This document shows, piece after piece, positions 18,129-27,131 of a stretch of DNA of 64,000 bases. The notes under the pieces are model-generated. The model ran no database searches. It saw nothing but the letters and a program-made list of their open reading frames with translations, and had not been told where the DNA came from. Source of the DNA: CANKHA01 sp034668825 (GTDB lineage: Bacteria > Pseudomonadota > Alphaproteobacteria > Rhizobiales > Xanthobacteraceae); contig JAXDOR010000246.1 of NCBI GenBank assembly GCA_034668825.1, forward strand, positions 1 to 64,000, read 5' to 3'. Numbering within the stretch: position 1 is the first letter of the stretch; every line of letters begins with the position of its first letter. The translations under genes were made by a program, and so were the position numbers.

Positions 18129-18494
18129 TCAGGCCGGAATGCCGGCGCGGACCGCGATGGCGTTGCGGCGCCAAAATACCTGACGGCGGCCAAGCAGACA
18201 TTGCGCCATCATCTTGGCATCACGCACGTTCGCGGTGGCGCATGTCCGGTATTCGAGTTCATGGCCGAGCCACGAAGGATTCTCGCCGCCGAATAATTTT
18301 TTCCAGGAGCGCGAGGGCGGCTTCCGCAGCAACGATGTGAGAGCATAAGCAACGTTGGCGGAGGCGTCGAACGCCGCGAGGTCGCCGCTGGAGGCGTGCC
18401 GCACTTCGTAAACTCCAGGCCCTATGGGTGCTTCGATATGTCCGCCCCGCAACGCATTGGGGAATTGCTTCCAGCCCGTCCAACTTCCAATCAT
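18129..18494 (-). CDS. Conserved hypothetical protein with GIY-YIG-like opening
   Basis: A 121-residue cytosolic protein of unknown function. 'APIGPGVYEVRHASSG' resembles the first strand of GIY-YIG-type folds, and the region around 'LEYRTCATAN' looks like the second conserved block, but no full catalytic motif is visible, so nuclease function should not be assumed. Two adjacent ATGs exist (18497, 18494); the second has the better GGAG spacing (6 nt). It lies between the DUF1328 gene and a membrane protein, all on the minus strand. Confidence 0.6.
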   Translation of the reverse strand: MIGSWTGWKQFPNALRGGHIEAPIGPGVYEVRHASSGDLAAFDASANVAYALTSLLRKPPSRSWKKLFGGENPSWLGHELEYRTCATANVRDAKMMAQCLLGRRQVFWRRNAIAVRAGIPA

Positions 18495-18640
18495 CATCTT
18501 CTCCACCCGGCCGCTCAGATAGCCTGTGCGCAAACGCTTTATTCTCGGCTTTGTTCCTCTTGACCGGCAACGCCAAAGCAATCGGCGGCACAACGCGCCG
18601 CCGATTCGGAATTAAGCCGGATAAAGGGAGAAAGCGCGAT

Positions 18641-19471
18641 CTAGCGCATCGACACGATCAGGCCCTTGGGCGTCACCACGATCCAGCGGCCATTCTGCTG
18701 GGTGATGGTTTCGACCCGGCCGATACCGGGCAGGTTCGAGCCTGGCGCGATCTCGAAAAGGCTATTGCGGTTTTGCACGAGTGCGCGGCCGCGATAGACA
18801 TCACGGATCACCCAGCCTTCGAGAATCGATGGCTTCGCCGGCTCTTTCGCTTCCGGACGCGCAACGGTACGCTCCACGGAACCGGTGACGTCATGCGCGG
18901 CGGACGCCGCGACTCGCTGCTCCAGGCGCGAGAGCGAATCCGCGATCGCGCTGAGCTTGCCAGCGGGCTCCGCCTGAGCGCGTTCGGTGCGGTCGAAGCG
19001 CTCGGCGAGTTTTGAAAATTGCGTATTGGCGGCGCGGTTGGACGCCTCAAGGCTGGCCTTCAGCTCCGCCACCGTGGCGCTTACCTGCGCGAGTGCTGGC
19101 TGCAGACTCGCACTTGCATCGGCCTGCTTCGGTGCGTCCGTGCCGGCGGATGGCGCCAGCGAACGCGCCAAGCTCATGGTGCCGAGAGAGCCGGCCACCG
19201 CGCCAATCGCCGCGGCGAAAGCGACAGAGGCCGCGAGCAGCGCAAAGCGGTTGGATGGCGACGGCGCGGTAAAGTCTGGCGACCACGCACCAGCCTTCCC
19301 CTGAGGCGCGGAGGCATCTGCCGCTACCGGCGCTACTTCCGGTGCTACGACGGCGTCTGCGGCGAGTGTTTCAGCGGGCGACGCTTTCGCTTCAAGGGGC
19401 GCCGGTGTGGCCTCCCCGACTGCCGCGGGCGCGTCCAGTGCCTTTTGAACGATGTCGTTGCCTTCGCTCAT
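18641..19471 (-). CDS. Single-pass membrane protein with coiled coil and C-terminal beta domain
   Basis: A 276-residue protein not assigned to a named family. Residues 1-75 are Ala/Pro-rich and acidic. A transmembrane helix follows (about 80-105, 'FALLAASVAFAAAIGAVAG'), then a heptad-like coiled coil (about 125-190, 'VSATVAELKASLEASNRAAN'). The end is a compact domain ('GWVIRDVYRGRALVQNRN' to 'GRWIVVTPKGLI') that looks beta-rich. Topology suggests a cytosolic N-terminus and periplasmic C-terminal domain (inference). Tandem palindromes lie just upstream at 19495-19532. Confidence 0.65.
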   Translation of the reverse strand: MSEGNDIVQKALDAPAAVGEATPAPLEAKASPAETLAADAVVAPEVAPVAADASAPQGKAGAWSPDFTAPSPSNRFALLAASVAFAAAIGAVAGSLGTMSLARSLAPSAGTDAPKQADASASLQPALAQVSATVAELKASLEASNRAANTQFSKLAERFDRTERAQAEPAGKLSAIADSLSRLEQRVAASAAHDVTGSVERTVARPEAKEPAKPSILEGWVIRDVYRGRALVQNRNSLFEIAPGSNLPGIGRVETITQQNGRWIVVTPKGLIVSMR

Positions 19472-19494
19472 GAATTTCCCCGGGTGAGATGTTC

Positions 19495-19532
19495 ACCAAT
19501 TGGTAACCATGGTTAGTTACCAATTGGTTACC
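19495..19532. promoter_or_regulatory. Tandem palindromic operator-like sites
   Basis: The 14-mer ACCAATTGGTWACC occurs twice (19495 and 19519), 24 bases apart and differing at one position. Each contains the perfect palindrome ACCAATTGGT, and the palindrome TAACCATGGTTA sits between them. It lies in the 75-base gap upstream of the membrane protein gene and downstream of the PfkB kinase gene. This looks like a pair of dimer sites on one DNA face; the regulator is unknown. Confidence 0.5.
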
Positions 19533-19546
19533 GTCCGAGGTCGAGG

Positions 19547-20548
19547 TCACACCAGTAGGCCGTTTTCCGCAGCCAGTGCCTTCAGCGGAGTCTCGGGACG
19601 CGCGCCGAGATGCTGGATGACTTCCGCCGCCGCCAGAGCGCCGAGGCGGGCGGCACTGACGTGGTCCTTGCCACGCGCCAAGCCCAGCAGAAATCCTGCA
19701 GCAAATAGGTCGCCCGCTCCTGTGGTATCGACAAGCCGTTCAACCGGAAAAGCACGAACCGCCTGGGTTCCCTTCCGGCTGACGATCACGCAGCCTTTTT
19801 CGCTCCGGGTCGCCACCGCGAGCCGCGCGTCCTGGCGCAAACCGGCGACGGCGCTGTCGAAGTCAGCGGTCTGATACAGCGCCTTCAACTCCGCTTCATT
19901 CGCAAATATGAGATCGACTGTGCCGGCGCGCATGAGCGCGAGGAACTCGTCCCGCCAGCGATCGACACAGAACGCATCGGATAGCGTCAAGGCGACGAGG
20001 CGCTTCGCGTTATGCGCGGCAGCCGCCGCTTTGAGAAAGGCGTCCTTGGCGTTCTTCGGGTCCCAGAGATAACCCTCCAGATAGGTAACAGCCGCGCCCG
20101 CGACTTTTTCAGCATCGATGTCGTTCGGATGCAGGTCCTGGGCGGCGCCGAGATAGGTGTTCATCGTGCGCTCGCCGTCCGGCGTCACCAGGATATAGCA
20201 GCGCGCTGTCGATGGTCCCTCGGCAGCCGGCGGCGTATCGAAGGCAACGCCGGCGGCGCGAATGTCATGGATGAAGGTGTGGCCAAGGGTGTCGTTCTTG
20301 ACCTTGCCGACAAAGGCAGCCCGGGCGCCGAAGCTCGCTAGACCAACGGTCGTGTTCGCTGCCGAACCACCCGAAATCTCGATAGCCGCGCCCATGGCAT
20401 CGTAAACTGCCTCGGCGCGTTCCTCGTCGATCAAGGTCATGGTGCCCTTGCGCATGCCATGGTGCACCAGGAAGTCATCCTCAGCACGCGCAATTACATC
20501 GACAATAGCGTTGCCGATTCCAAGGACGTCGATGCGGGGATTGGCCAT
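19547..20548 (-). CDS. PfkB-family sugar/nucleoside kinase, probable adenosine kinase
   Basis: A 333-residue ribokinase-fold enzyme. The PfkB signatures are 'SGGSAANTTVGLASFG' (residues about 55-70) and 'DTTGAGDLFAAGF' near residue 285, which contains the catalytic Asp and anion hole. 'DVLGIGNAIVDVIA' and 'NTYLGAAQDLHPND' resemble the alphaproteobacterial adenosine-kinase subgroup, which would phosphorylate adenosine to AMP; substrate assignment is from family resemblance. The start at 20548 gives 'MANPRIDVLGIGNAIVD'; the longer upstream frame runs into the divergent trpS leader and is rejected. Confidence 0.85.
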   Translation of the reverse strand: MANPRIDVLGIGNAIVDVIARAEDDFLVHHGMRKGTMTLIDEERAEAVYDAMGAAIEISGGSAANTTVGLASFGARAAFVGKVKNDTLGHTFIHDIRAAGVAFDTPPAAEGPSTARCYILVTPDGERTMNTYLGAAQDLHPNDIDAEKVAGAAVTYLEGYLWDPKNAKDAFLKAAAAAHNAKRLVALTLSDAFCVDRWRDEFLALMRAGTVDLIFANEAELKALYQTADFDSAVAGLRQDARLAVATRSEKGCVIVSRKGTQAVRAFPVERLVDTTGAGDLFAAGFLLGLARGKDHVSAARLGALAAAEVIQHLGARPETPLKALAAENGLLV

Positions 20549-20707
20549 GAACTGCTCGCGGCGGGTGCGGCGCAAAGTATGCACTACATCGGGCGGCAAT
20601 AGTGAGCAATACGCCATCCAACGGCGTGATAACCCGCCCCGCAAGGCGTACCCTTGCGCCTTGCTCTGCGCTCATGGCATGTGGCGCGCGCAATCGAGAG
20701 GCAGGCT

Positions 20708-21754
20708 ATGGCGTTCAAAGAGCGGGTTTTTTCCGGCGTTCAGCCCACCGGCAATTTGCATTTGGGTAATTATCTCGGCGCCATGGTGAAGTTTGTCGCG
20801 CTGCAGGAACGCTACGACTGCATCTATTGCGTCGTCGATCTGCATGCCATCACGGTGCCGATCAACGTCTGGGGCGGACCGGAAGCCCTGCGGCAAAGCA
20901 CTCGCGAAGTCACCGCGGCTTTCATTGCCTGCGGCATCGATCCGAAGAAGCACATCGTTTTCAATCAGAGCCAAGTCGCGGAGCATGCGGAACTGGCCTG
21001 GATCTTCAATTGCGTGGCCCGGCTTGGCTGGCTCAACCGCATGACGCAGTTCAAGGAGAAAGCCGGCAAGGACCGCGAGAACGCGTCGATCGGACTCTAT
21101 GACTATCCGGTGCTGATGGCGGCGGACATTTTGGTCTATCGCGCCGCCCACGTGCCGGTTGGCGACGACCAGAAGCAGCATCTGGAACTCTCGCGTGACA
21201 TCGCGCAAAAGTTCAACAACGATTTTTCACAGTCAATCGTCGCGCGCGGCTTTGGCGAGGCGTTCTTTCCGTTGCCGGAGCCGCTGATCCAAGGGCCTGC
21301 GCCACGGGTGATGTCGCTGCGCGACGGCACGAAGAAAATGTCGAAGTCGGACCCGTCGGACTATTCGCGTATCAACCTGACCGACGACGCCGACACCATC
21401 GCGCAAAAAATCCGCAAGGCTAAAACCGACACGGAACCGTTGCCGAGCGAAGAAAAAGGATTAGAGGCCCGGCCGGAAGCCGACAATCTGGTCGGAATTT
21501 ATGCCGCGCTTAAAGGTGTGAGCAAGGCCGACGTGCTCAAAGAATTCGGCGGCGGACAGTTTTCCGCTTTCAAGGCGGCCCTTGTCGATCTCGCGGTCGC
21601 CAAGCTTGGCCCTATTGGCGCTGAGATGAAACGGCTCGTGCAGGACCCGGCCTACATCGATTCCGTTCTCGCCGACGGTGCCGCGCGTGCGCGAATCCTG
21701 GCCGCGGAAACCATCAAAGCAGTCAAAGACATCGTCGGTTTTATCAGCCACTGA
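20708..21754 (+). CDS. trpS: Tryptophan--tRNA ligase
   Basis: A 348-residue class I aminoacyl-tRNA synthetase. The HIGH-equivalent is 'PTGNLHLGNYLGA' and the KMSKS loop is 'KKMSKSDPSD'. It activates tryptophan with ATP and charges tRNA-Trp. The ATG at 20708 gives the standard 'MAFKERVFSGVQPTGN' start and follows an AGGC-type site; an 18-codon extension is rejected. It is divergent from the PfkB kinase and followed by a UspA gene after a 74-base gap. Confidence 0.97.
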   Translation: MAFKERVFSGVQPTGNLHLGNYLGAMVKFVALQERYDCIYCVVDLHAITVPINVWGGPEALRQSTREVTAAFIACGIDPKKHIVFNQSQVAEHAELAWIFNCVARLGWLNRMTQFKEKAGKDRENASIGLYDYPVLMAADILVYRAAHVPVGDDQKQHLELSRDIAQKFNNDFSQSIVARGFGEAFFPLPEPLIQGPAPRVMSLRDGTKKMSKSDPSDYSRINLTDDADTIAQKIRKAKTDTEPLPSEEKGLEARPEADNLVGIYAALKGVSKADVLKEFGGGQFSAFKAALVDLAVAKLGPIGAEMKRLVQDPAYIDSVLADGAARARILAAETIKAVKDIVGFISH

Positions 21755-21828
21755 CTGCCACAGGTACCCTTCGGGGCTTGTAGCCATAGTGAAGGCCATG
21801 GCACCATTATCTTCCCGAGGAAGAGCCG

Positions 21829-22323
21829 ATGAGCCGCAAGCGCCGCAGTTATGAGGCGGGACACAAGCCTAAATTCCTCGTCGTGATCGACGACACCGAG
21901 GAGTGCGACCGCGCGGTTTATTATGCCAGTCGGCGCGCAGCCCGCATCGGCGGCGGCGTCATCATGCTGCACGTGATCGAAACGGAAGATCGCAATCAGC
22001 AATGGCTCGGTGTTGCGGATATCATGCGCGCGGAAGCGCTCGAAACGGCGAATGCGGTGCTCGACCGCTATGGCGCGCGTGCCAATGGTATTGCTGGCAT
22101 CACGCCTGAACGCGTGATCAAGGAAGGCGACAAAGCGCAGCAAATTCTCGAACTGATCGACGAGGACGAGGATATTGCCGTCCTCGTGATCGCAGCGAGC
22201 ACCGGCAAGGAGGGGCCGGGGCCGCTAGTGTCTAGCCTCGGGAAGACTGCGGGGACTTTCCCGATCCCTATCGCCCTCGTTCCGGGTCATCTCGCCGACG
22301 AAGACCTCGATGCAATGTCGTAG
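21829..22323 (+). CDS. Universal stress protein (UspA) family
   Basis: A 164-residue single-domain Usp protein: 'KFLVVIDDTEECDRAVYYA' (beta1 and nucleotide-proximal loop), 'GGVIMLHVIE' and a C-terminal 'VLVIAASTGKEGPGPLVSS', a variant of the G-2x-G-9x-G-S/T ATP-binding segment. Usp proteins bind ATP or act as stress-response switches in the cytosol; a specific role is not evident. A good GAGG site precedes the ATG. Confidence 0.88.
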   Translation: MSRKRRSYEAGHKPKFLVVIDDTEECDRAVYYASRRAARIGGGVIMLHVIETEDRNQQWLGVADIMRAEALETANAVLDRYGARANGIAGITPERVIKEGDKAQQILELIDEDEDIAVLVIAASTGKEGPGPLVSSLGKTAGTFPIPIALVPGHLADEDLDAMS

Positions 22324-22461
22324 AGTCTTGCGAGGCTTCGGCGGGCATTTCTGCTGCCGCGGCCAGAGAATGATAGGTTGACCCCCGTGCGGAGGAGACC
22401 CATTTAATGCTAGAGATAACCTGCCAGCGGGCCTTGAACCCGAATGCGCAAGGAGCCAGAC

Positions 22462-23028
22462 ATGTTCATTCAGACCGAAACCACCCCCAATCCGGCGACC
22501 TTGAAGTTCCTGCCAGGCCAAAGCGTCCTTGCGTCAGGCACCCTCGATATGCCTGACCGGGCGAGTGCCACCAAGTCAGCCTTGGCGGAGCGATTGTTCG
22601 ACATTCCCGGCGTAAGCGGGGTGTTCTTCGGCTCGGATTTCATCACGGTGAGCAAGACGGCCGGCGAATGGCAACAGCTGAAACCGGCAATCCTCGGCGC
22701 CATCATGGAGCACTTCATGTCCGGGGCGCCGATTGTCAAAGCCGAGGGAGATGGAGAGGCAGCTCCCACCGCCAGCGGCGAATTCTTTGAAGCCGCCGAC
22801 GCCGACACTGTCGCCACCATCAAGGAATTAATTGAGACTCGCGTGCGGCCCGCCGTTGCCAACGATGGCGGCGATATCACCTTCCGCGGCTTCAAGGACG
22901 GGATTGTCTATCTGGATATGAAGGGATCGTGTGCGGGCTGCCCGTCGTCGACCGCCACCTTAAAGCACGGGATCCAAAACCTGCTGAAGCATTTCGTGCC
23001 GGACGTGATCGAAGTCAGGCCGACTTAA
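22462..23028 (+). CDS. NifU-family Fe-S scaffold/carrier (Nfu type)
   Basis: A 188-residue two-domain Nfu protein: an N-terminal Nfu domain ('MFIQTETTPNPATLKFLPG', residues 1-90) and a C-terminal NifU-like domain with the cluster-binding motif 'GSCAGCPSS' near residue 157. It carries [4Fe-4S] clusters to client proteins. The ATG at 22462 is used because 'MFIQTE' is the invariant family start; an ATG six codons upstream is possible. The next genes (tsaB, miaB) include a Fe-S enzyme that may be a client (inference). Confidence 0.95.
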   Translation: MFIQTETTPNPATLKFLPGQSVLASGTLDMPDRASATKSALAERLFDIPGVSGVFFGSDFITVSKTAGEWQQLKPAILGAIMEHFMSGAPIVKAEGDGEAAPTASGEFFEAADADTVATIKELIETRVRPAVANDGGDITFRGFKDGIVYLDMKGSCAGCPSSTATLKHGIQNLLKHFVPDVIEVRPT

Positions 23029-23129
23029 CCCCGTTCTTCTTCGTGACATTTTGAGCGATGGTGATTACTGGGATCACCCGCTCCTGCCGTCGTAGCGACA
23101 TGCTGCGGTGATGATAGCCCAAGGCGCAC

Positions 23130-23810
23130 ATGCGCATCCTCGCCATCGATACCGCGCTCGCAGCATGCGCCGTCGCTGTTCTCGACACCGAGGATAGCGC
23201 GCTCGGAGCCAGCGAGACGACGCCGATGTTCCGCGGGCACGCGGAAGCTTTGATGCCGATGATTGCCCGTGTCATGGATAAGGCGAATATCGAGTTCTCC
23301 GAAATTGATCGGATTGCTGTCACGACGGGGCCGGGCAGCTTCACCGGCCTGAGAGTAGGTATATCCGCCGCCCGCGGCATTGCGCTCGCCGCGGGGAAGC
23401 CTGCCGTGGGTCTGTCTACGTTGGCCGCTTACGCGGCGCCCTTGATCGCCCAGGACGACACCCTCCCCGTGGTAGCTGCCGTCGACGCCAGACATGACCA
23501 CGTTTACATGCAGGTATTCGGTCCGGGCGGGCGCACGCTCGTTGCTCCGCGTATTGCATCGCTCCGCGATGCCGTGCGCGCAGCGGCTTTGGCATCCGCG
23601 CGCGTTGTTGGTTCGGGTGCCGAGCTCATTGCCGCCGCCTGGCCAATAGCTGAACAGCCGCCTTTAATCGACGCGCAATCCGCGCCTGATATCGGTTGGA
23701 TCGCGCGACTTGGAGCTGCCGCGCCGACGGGACAGGAGCCGCCAAAGCCGCTCTATCTGCGAGCGCCCGACGCACAGCCGCAGGATGCCTCTCGTCTGTC
23801 GCGCCGATGA
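23130..23810 (+). CDS. tsaB: tRNA t6A37 biosynthesis protein TsaB
   Basis: A 226-residue ASKHA-fold protein with 'MRILAIDTALAACAVAVLD', the glycoprotease-like 'GHAEALMPMI' and 'TTGPGSFTGLRVGISAARG'. With TsaD and TsaE it makes threonylcarbamoyladenosine at position 37 of ANN-decoding tRNAs; TsaB is the dimerising, non-catalytic partner of TsaD. It overlaps rimI (ATGA overlap), a common pairing. Confidence 0.95.
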   Translation: MRILAIDTALAACAVAVLDTEDSALGASETTPMFRGHAEALMPMIARVMDKANIEFSEIDRIAVTTGPGSFTGLRVGISAARGIALAAGKPAVGLSTLAAYAAPLIAQDDTLPVVAAVDARHDHVYMQVFGPGGRTLVAPRIASLRDAVRAAALASARVVGSGAELIAAAWPIAEQPPLIDAQSAPDIGWIARLGAAAPTGQEPPKPLYLRAPDAQPQDASRLSRR

Positions 23811-24289
23811 TGGGCATCATCACACGCCTATTCGGGCGCGAGCCGATATTGTCCGAGGCAACGCCGCGCGATTGTTCACCCATGGCAGCACTCCACGGCG
23901 CGGCCTTCCGGCGCGGGTGGAGCGATGGGGAATTTGAGCGTTTGCTCGCCGACCGCGCCGTTGTAGCCCATCGGGCGATGCATGGTCGCAAGCTGGTTGG
24001 TTTCATTATCTCGCGGCAGGCGGCGGGCGAGGCGGAAATCCTATCTGTTGCCGTTGACCCGTCATGGCGTGGACGCGGCGTGGCCGGCGCCCTGCTCCGC
24101 CTGCATTTGCGCCGTATTGCAGGTATTGGCGTAGGAGCGATATTTCTCGAGGTCGGCGAGGATAATGCGCCCGCGCGGCGCCTTTACAAGAAAGCGGGTT
24201 TCCACGAAGTGGCTCGGCGTGAAGGTTATTACCGCAGCGACGCCGGTCCGCGCTCCACTGCGCTGGTGCTGCGTCGTGATCTCGCATGA
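23807..24289 (+). CDS. rimI: Ribosomal-protein-alanine N-acetyltransferase RimI
   Basis: A 160-residue GNAT acetyltransferase. The acetyl-CoA-binding segment is 'VDPSWRGRGVAGALL' (residues about 85-99), and 'RRLYKKAGFHEVARREGYY' is the usual RimI C-terminal helix and strand. It acetylates the N-terminal Ala of S18 in E. coli; the same target is inferred. The ATG at 23807 overlaps the tsaB stop; a second ATG directly follows and could be the true start. Confidence 0.9.
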   Translation: MMGIITRLFGREPILSEATPRDCSPMAALHGAAFRRGWSDGEFERLLADRAVVAHRAMHGRKLVGFIISRQAAGEAEILSVAVDPSWRGRGVAGALLRLHLRRIAGIGVGAIFLEVGEDNAPARRLYKKAGFHEVARREGYYRSDAGPRSTALVLRRDLA

Positions 24290-24349
24290 GAGCCTCGTGG
24301 ACGGAATCCCGCGCTGTCAATATGCTATTAGAGACTGACGGAGGGCGTC

Positions 24350-24787
24350 GTGACCGCGCCTAAGACGACCGACATCGAAGCCCAGTGCGTTGCTAACGGC
24401 ATGCGCATGACCGAGCAGCGCCGGATCATCGCGCGCGTGCTGGCGGGGTCGGCGGATCATCCCGACGTCGAGGAACTGTACCGGCGCTGCGCTGAAATCG
24501 ACGACCGCATCTCCATCTCCACCGTCTACCGGACCGTGAAGTTATTCGAGGACGCGGGGATCATCGAGCGGCATGACTTCCGCGAAGGCCGTGCCCGCTA
24601 TGAGCAAATGCGAGAATCCCATCACGATCATCTCATCGACCTGCGCACCGGCAAGGTGATCGAGTTTCAATCCGAGGAGATTGAACGGCTGCAGGCCGAA
24701 ATGGCGCGCAAGCTCGGATATCGCTTAGTCGACCACCGGCTGGAACTTTACGCTCTGCCTCTCGATGACGACAAAGCTCGGCGCTGA
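24350..24787 (+). CDS. fur: Fur-family metalloregulator (Fur/Mur)
   Basis: A 145-residue Fur protein with N-terminal winged helix ('GMRMTEQRRIIARVLAG', 'SISTVYRTVKLFEDAGII') and C-terminal metal-binding dimerisation domain ('ESHHDHLIDLRTGKVIEF'). The usual structural CxxC pairs are absent, as in many alphaproteobacterial Fur/Mur proteins that sense Mn2+ or Fe2+. Start is GTG with a GGAGG-like site. The stop codon overlaps the ATG of the acyltransferase gene (TGATG). It lies between rimI and plsC; irr, the other iron regulator, is 25 kb away. Confidence 0.92.
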   Translation: MTAPKTTDIEAQCVANGMRMTEQRRIIARVLAGSADHPDVEELYRRCAEIDDRISISTVYRTVKLFEDAGIIERHDFREGRARYEQMRESHHDHLIDLRTGKVIEFQSEEIERLQAEMARKLGYRLVDHRLELYALPLDDDKARR

Positions 24788-25593
24788 TGCTTCGCGTCCC
24801 CATGATCACCGTCGCCTTCTTCGTCATGACGCCGGCTTTGGTCGCTATCCAATGGGTGCTGGAGCGGTTGGGGCTGCGGGGCTGGCCGGCCGTCACGATG
24901 GCCTATTACGGTTTGCTTCGCAGGCTGCTTCGTGTCCGCGTTCGCGTTATCGGCACCCCGGTCCGCGATCACCCGGTCCTGATCGTGGCCAACCATGTCT
25001 CTTGGGTCGACATCGTCGTGCTCGGCTCCATCGCGCCCGTCGCCTTTATCGCCAAAAGTGAGATCGCGGACTGGCCATTGATCGGCCAGGGGGCGAAGGC
25101 ACAACGCTCGGTATTTGTTGACCGCACTCGGCGTCACCAGACCGCCGAGGCAATCGCGGAGATCGCCCAGCGCCTCACGGGCGGCACACCGGTGGTGCTG
25201 TTTGCTGAAGGAACGTCGAGCGACGGCAATCGTGTGTTGCAGTTCCGCTCGGCTCTAGTTGGGGCGGCGCGTGATGCTTTGGATCAAGCTAAGCCCACGC
25301 AGCAGGTTTTGGTTCAGCCATTGTCGATCTGCTACACGCGCTTTCAAGGGCTGCCCATGGGACGGCAACATCGTCCGGTGGTCGCCTGGTACGGCGATCT
25401 CGATTTCATGCCGCATCTGAAGGAATTCGTCCGCCGCGGCGCGGTGGATGCCGTCGTCACCTGGGGCGAGCCGATCGTCTATGACGGGACCACCGACCGC
25501 AAGACTCTGGTGAAATCGCTGGAAGGAACGGTGCGCAGGCTCAGCGCCGCCGCACGAAGGGACCGGCCGAGCCTCGCCGGTTCTGCCGTGTAA
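24787..25593 (+). CDS. 1-acyl-sn-glycerol-3-phosphate acyltransferase (PlsC/OlsA type)
   Basis: A 268-residue membrane-associated acyltransferase with an N-terminal hydrophobic helix (about 6-24). The HX4D motif is 'ANHVSWVDIVV' and the glycerol-phosphate-binding block is 'LFAEGTSSDGNRVLQFRSAL'. It should transfer an acyl chain to lysophosphatidic acid, or to lyso-ornithine lipid in OlsA-type members; sequence alone does not separate these. It is translationally coupled to fur. Confidence 0.88.
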   Translation: MLRVPMITVAFFVMTPALVAIQWVLERLGLRGWPAVTMAYYGLLRRLLRVRVRVIGTPVRDHPVLIVANHVSWVDIVVLGSIAPVAFIAKSEIADWPLIGQGAKAQRSVFVDRTRRHQTAEAIAEIAQRLTGGTPVVLFAEGTSSDGNRVLQFRSALVGAARDALDQAKPTQQVLVQPLSICYTRFQGLPMGRQHRPVVAWYGDLDFMPHLKEFVRRGAVDAVVTWGEPIVYDGTTDRKTLVKSLEGTVRRLSAAARRDRPSLAGSAV

Positions 25594-25726
25594 GCATTCC
25601 TTTTCCGCGCAAAACCGGGTAAGACGGCCTTGTTCCCGTCGTGGACGGCGCACGGCGGCGAATTTACAAGCCTTTGTAGCAACTTAGGGCATCAGCCCGA
25701 CAGCTCGCGGATCGAAATCGACCGGC

Positions 25727-27127
25727 ATGAGCGAACCTCGCAAGCTCCATATCAAGTCCTATGGCTGCCAAATGAATGTCTACGATTCGCATCGTATGGC
25801 GGACATTTTGGCGCGGGACGGATTCGTCGAGACCGGAGTCGTCGATGAGGCCGAGCTTATCATCCTCAATACCTGCCATATCCGCGAAAAGGCAGCGGAA
25901 AAGGTTTATTCCGAGCTCGGCCGCATCCGCAAAATGAAAGAAGCCGCCGCCGTTGATGGCCGGCGGATTGTGATCGCCGTCGCTGGCTGTGTAGCGCAGG
26001 CGGAGGGTCATGAAATCATGCGGCGCGCGCCCGCCGTCGACCTCGTCTTCGGCCCGCAAAATTATCACCGGCTTCACGATTTTCTTGCTCGCGCAGAGCG
26101 AGGCGACAAGGTTGTCGACACCGAATTTCCCGTTGAGGACAAATTCGATTTTTTTGTTCCGCCGAGCCAAGAGGCGACACGCGCGCGCGGCGTTTCCGCC
26201 TTTGTCACCGTGCAGGAAGGTTGCGACAAATTCTGCACCTTCTGCGTGGTGCCCTATACGCGCGGCGCCGAGGTGTCCCGGCCAGCCGCTAAAATCATTT
26301 CTGAGGTTCAGCGGCTCGCCAACGCCGGTGTGCGCGAAGTCACGCTGCTTGGTCAGAACGTCAATGCTTATCATGGCGACGGCGCCGATGGCCGCACATG
26401 GACGTTCGGGCGTCTGTTGCGGCGCCTGGCTGAAATCCCTGGCATAGCGCGGCTGCGATATACCACCAGCCATCCCTGCGACGTCGATGAGAGCCTGATC
26501 GCCGCGCATCGCGAGCTACCGAGTCTCATGCCGCATCTGCACCTGCCGGTGCAGTCGGGCTCCGACCGTATCCTCGCCGCCATGAACAGGCGTCACACGC
26601 GCTCCGATTATCTCGCCGCGCTTACACGATTGCGGGAAGCAAGGCCGGAAATCGTCTTCTCTTCCGACTTCATCGTCGGCTTCCCTGGCGAGAGTGAGGA
26701 TGACTTTGCCGCGACGCTCGCGCTGGTCGAGGAGGTCCGTTACGCCGCCGCTTACTCTTTCAAATTTTCGCCCCGATCGGGCACGCCGGCAGCGGCCATG
26801 CCCGACCAAGTGCCGGAGCCTGTGCAGATCGAGCGGCTTTCACGTTTGCAGGCCGCCATCGATCGGCATCAAGCTGAATTCAACAGGAGTTGCATCGGCC
26901 GGAGCTTGGACGTCCTATTCGACAAGCCGGGACGCTATCCTGGGCAGATCGTCGGTCGCTCCCCATATCTACAGCCAGTCCATGTCATGGCGCCCCCGAC
27001 TCTCCTCGGAGAGATTCGCCGGGTGGCGGTCAACGATCTCGATACTTACAGTATGTTCGGCAATCTTGTGGAAAGCCCGGGCTCTTTCCTTCGGCCCGAA
27101 CTCGCGCTGGCAGCGCTAGGAGCCTGA
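25727..27127 (+). CDS. miaB: tRNA-2-methylthio-N6-dimethylallyladenosine synthase MiaB
   Basis: A 466-residue radical-SAM methylthiotransferase. The N-terminal domain has three auxiliary cluster cysteines ('SYGCQMN', 'NTCHIRE', 'AGCVAQ'), the radical-SAM motif is 'GCDKFCTFCVVPYTRG', and a TRAM domain ends the protein (from about 385). It adds the methylthio group to i6A37 in tRNA. A long gap (133 bases) separates it from plsC and phoH follows within 5 bases, so it probably opens a miaB-phoH-ybeY-corC-lnt operon. Confidence 0.97.
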   Translation: MSEPRKLHIKSYGCQMNVYDSHRMADILARDGFVETGVVDEAELIILNTCHIREKAAEKVYSELGRIRKMKEAAAVDGRRIVIAVAGCVAQAEGHEIMRRAPAVDLVFGPQNYHRLHDFLARAERGDKVVDTEFPVEDKFDFFVPPSQEATRARGVSAFVTVQEGCDKFCTFCVVPYTRGAEVSRPAAKIISEVQRLANAGVREVTLLGQNVNAYHGDGADGRTWTFGRLLRRLAEIPGIARLRYTTSHPCDVDESLIAAHRELPSLMPHLHLPVQSGSDRILAAMNRRHTRSDYLAALTRLREARPEIVFSSDFIVGFPGESEDDFAATLALVEEVRYAAAYSFKFSPRSGTPAAAMPDQVPEPVQIERLSRLQAAIDRHQAEFNRSCIGRSLDVLFDKPGRYPGQIVGRSPYLQPVHVMAPPTLLGEIRRVAVNDLDTYSMFGNLVESPGSFLRPELALAALGA

Positions 27128-27131
27128 GCGG

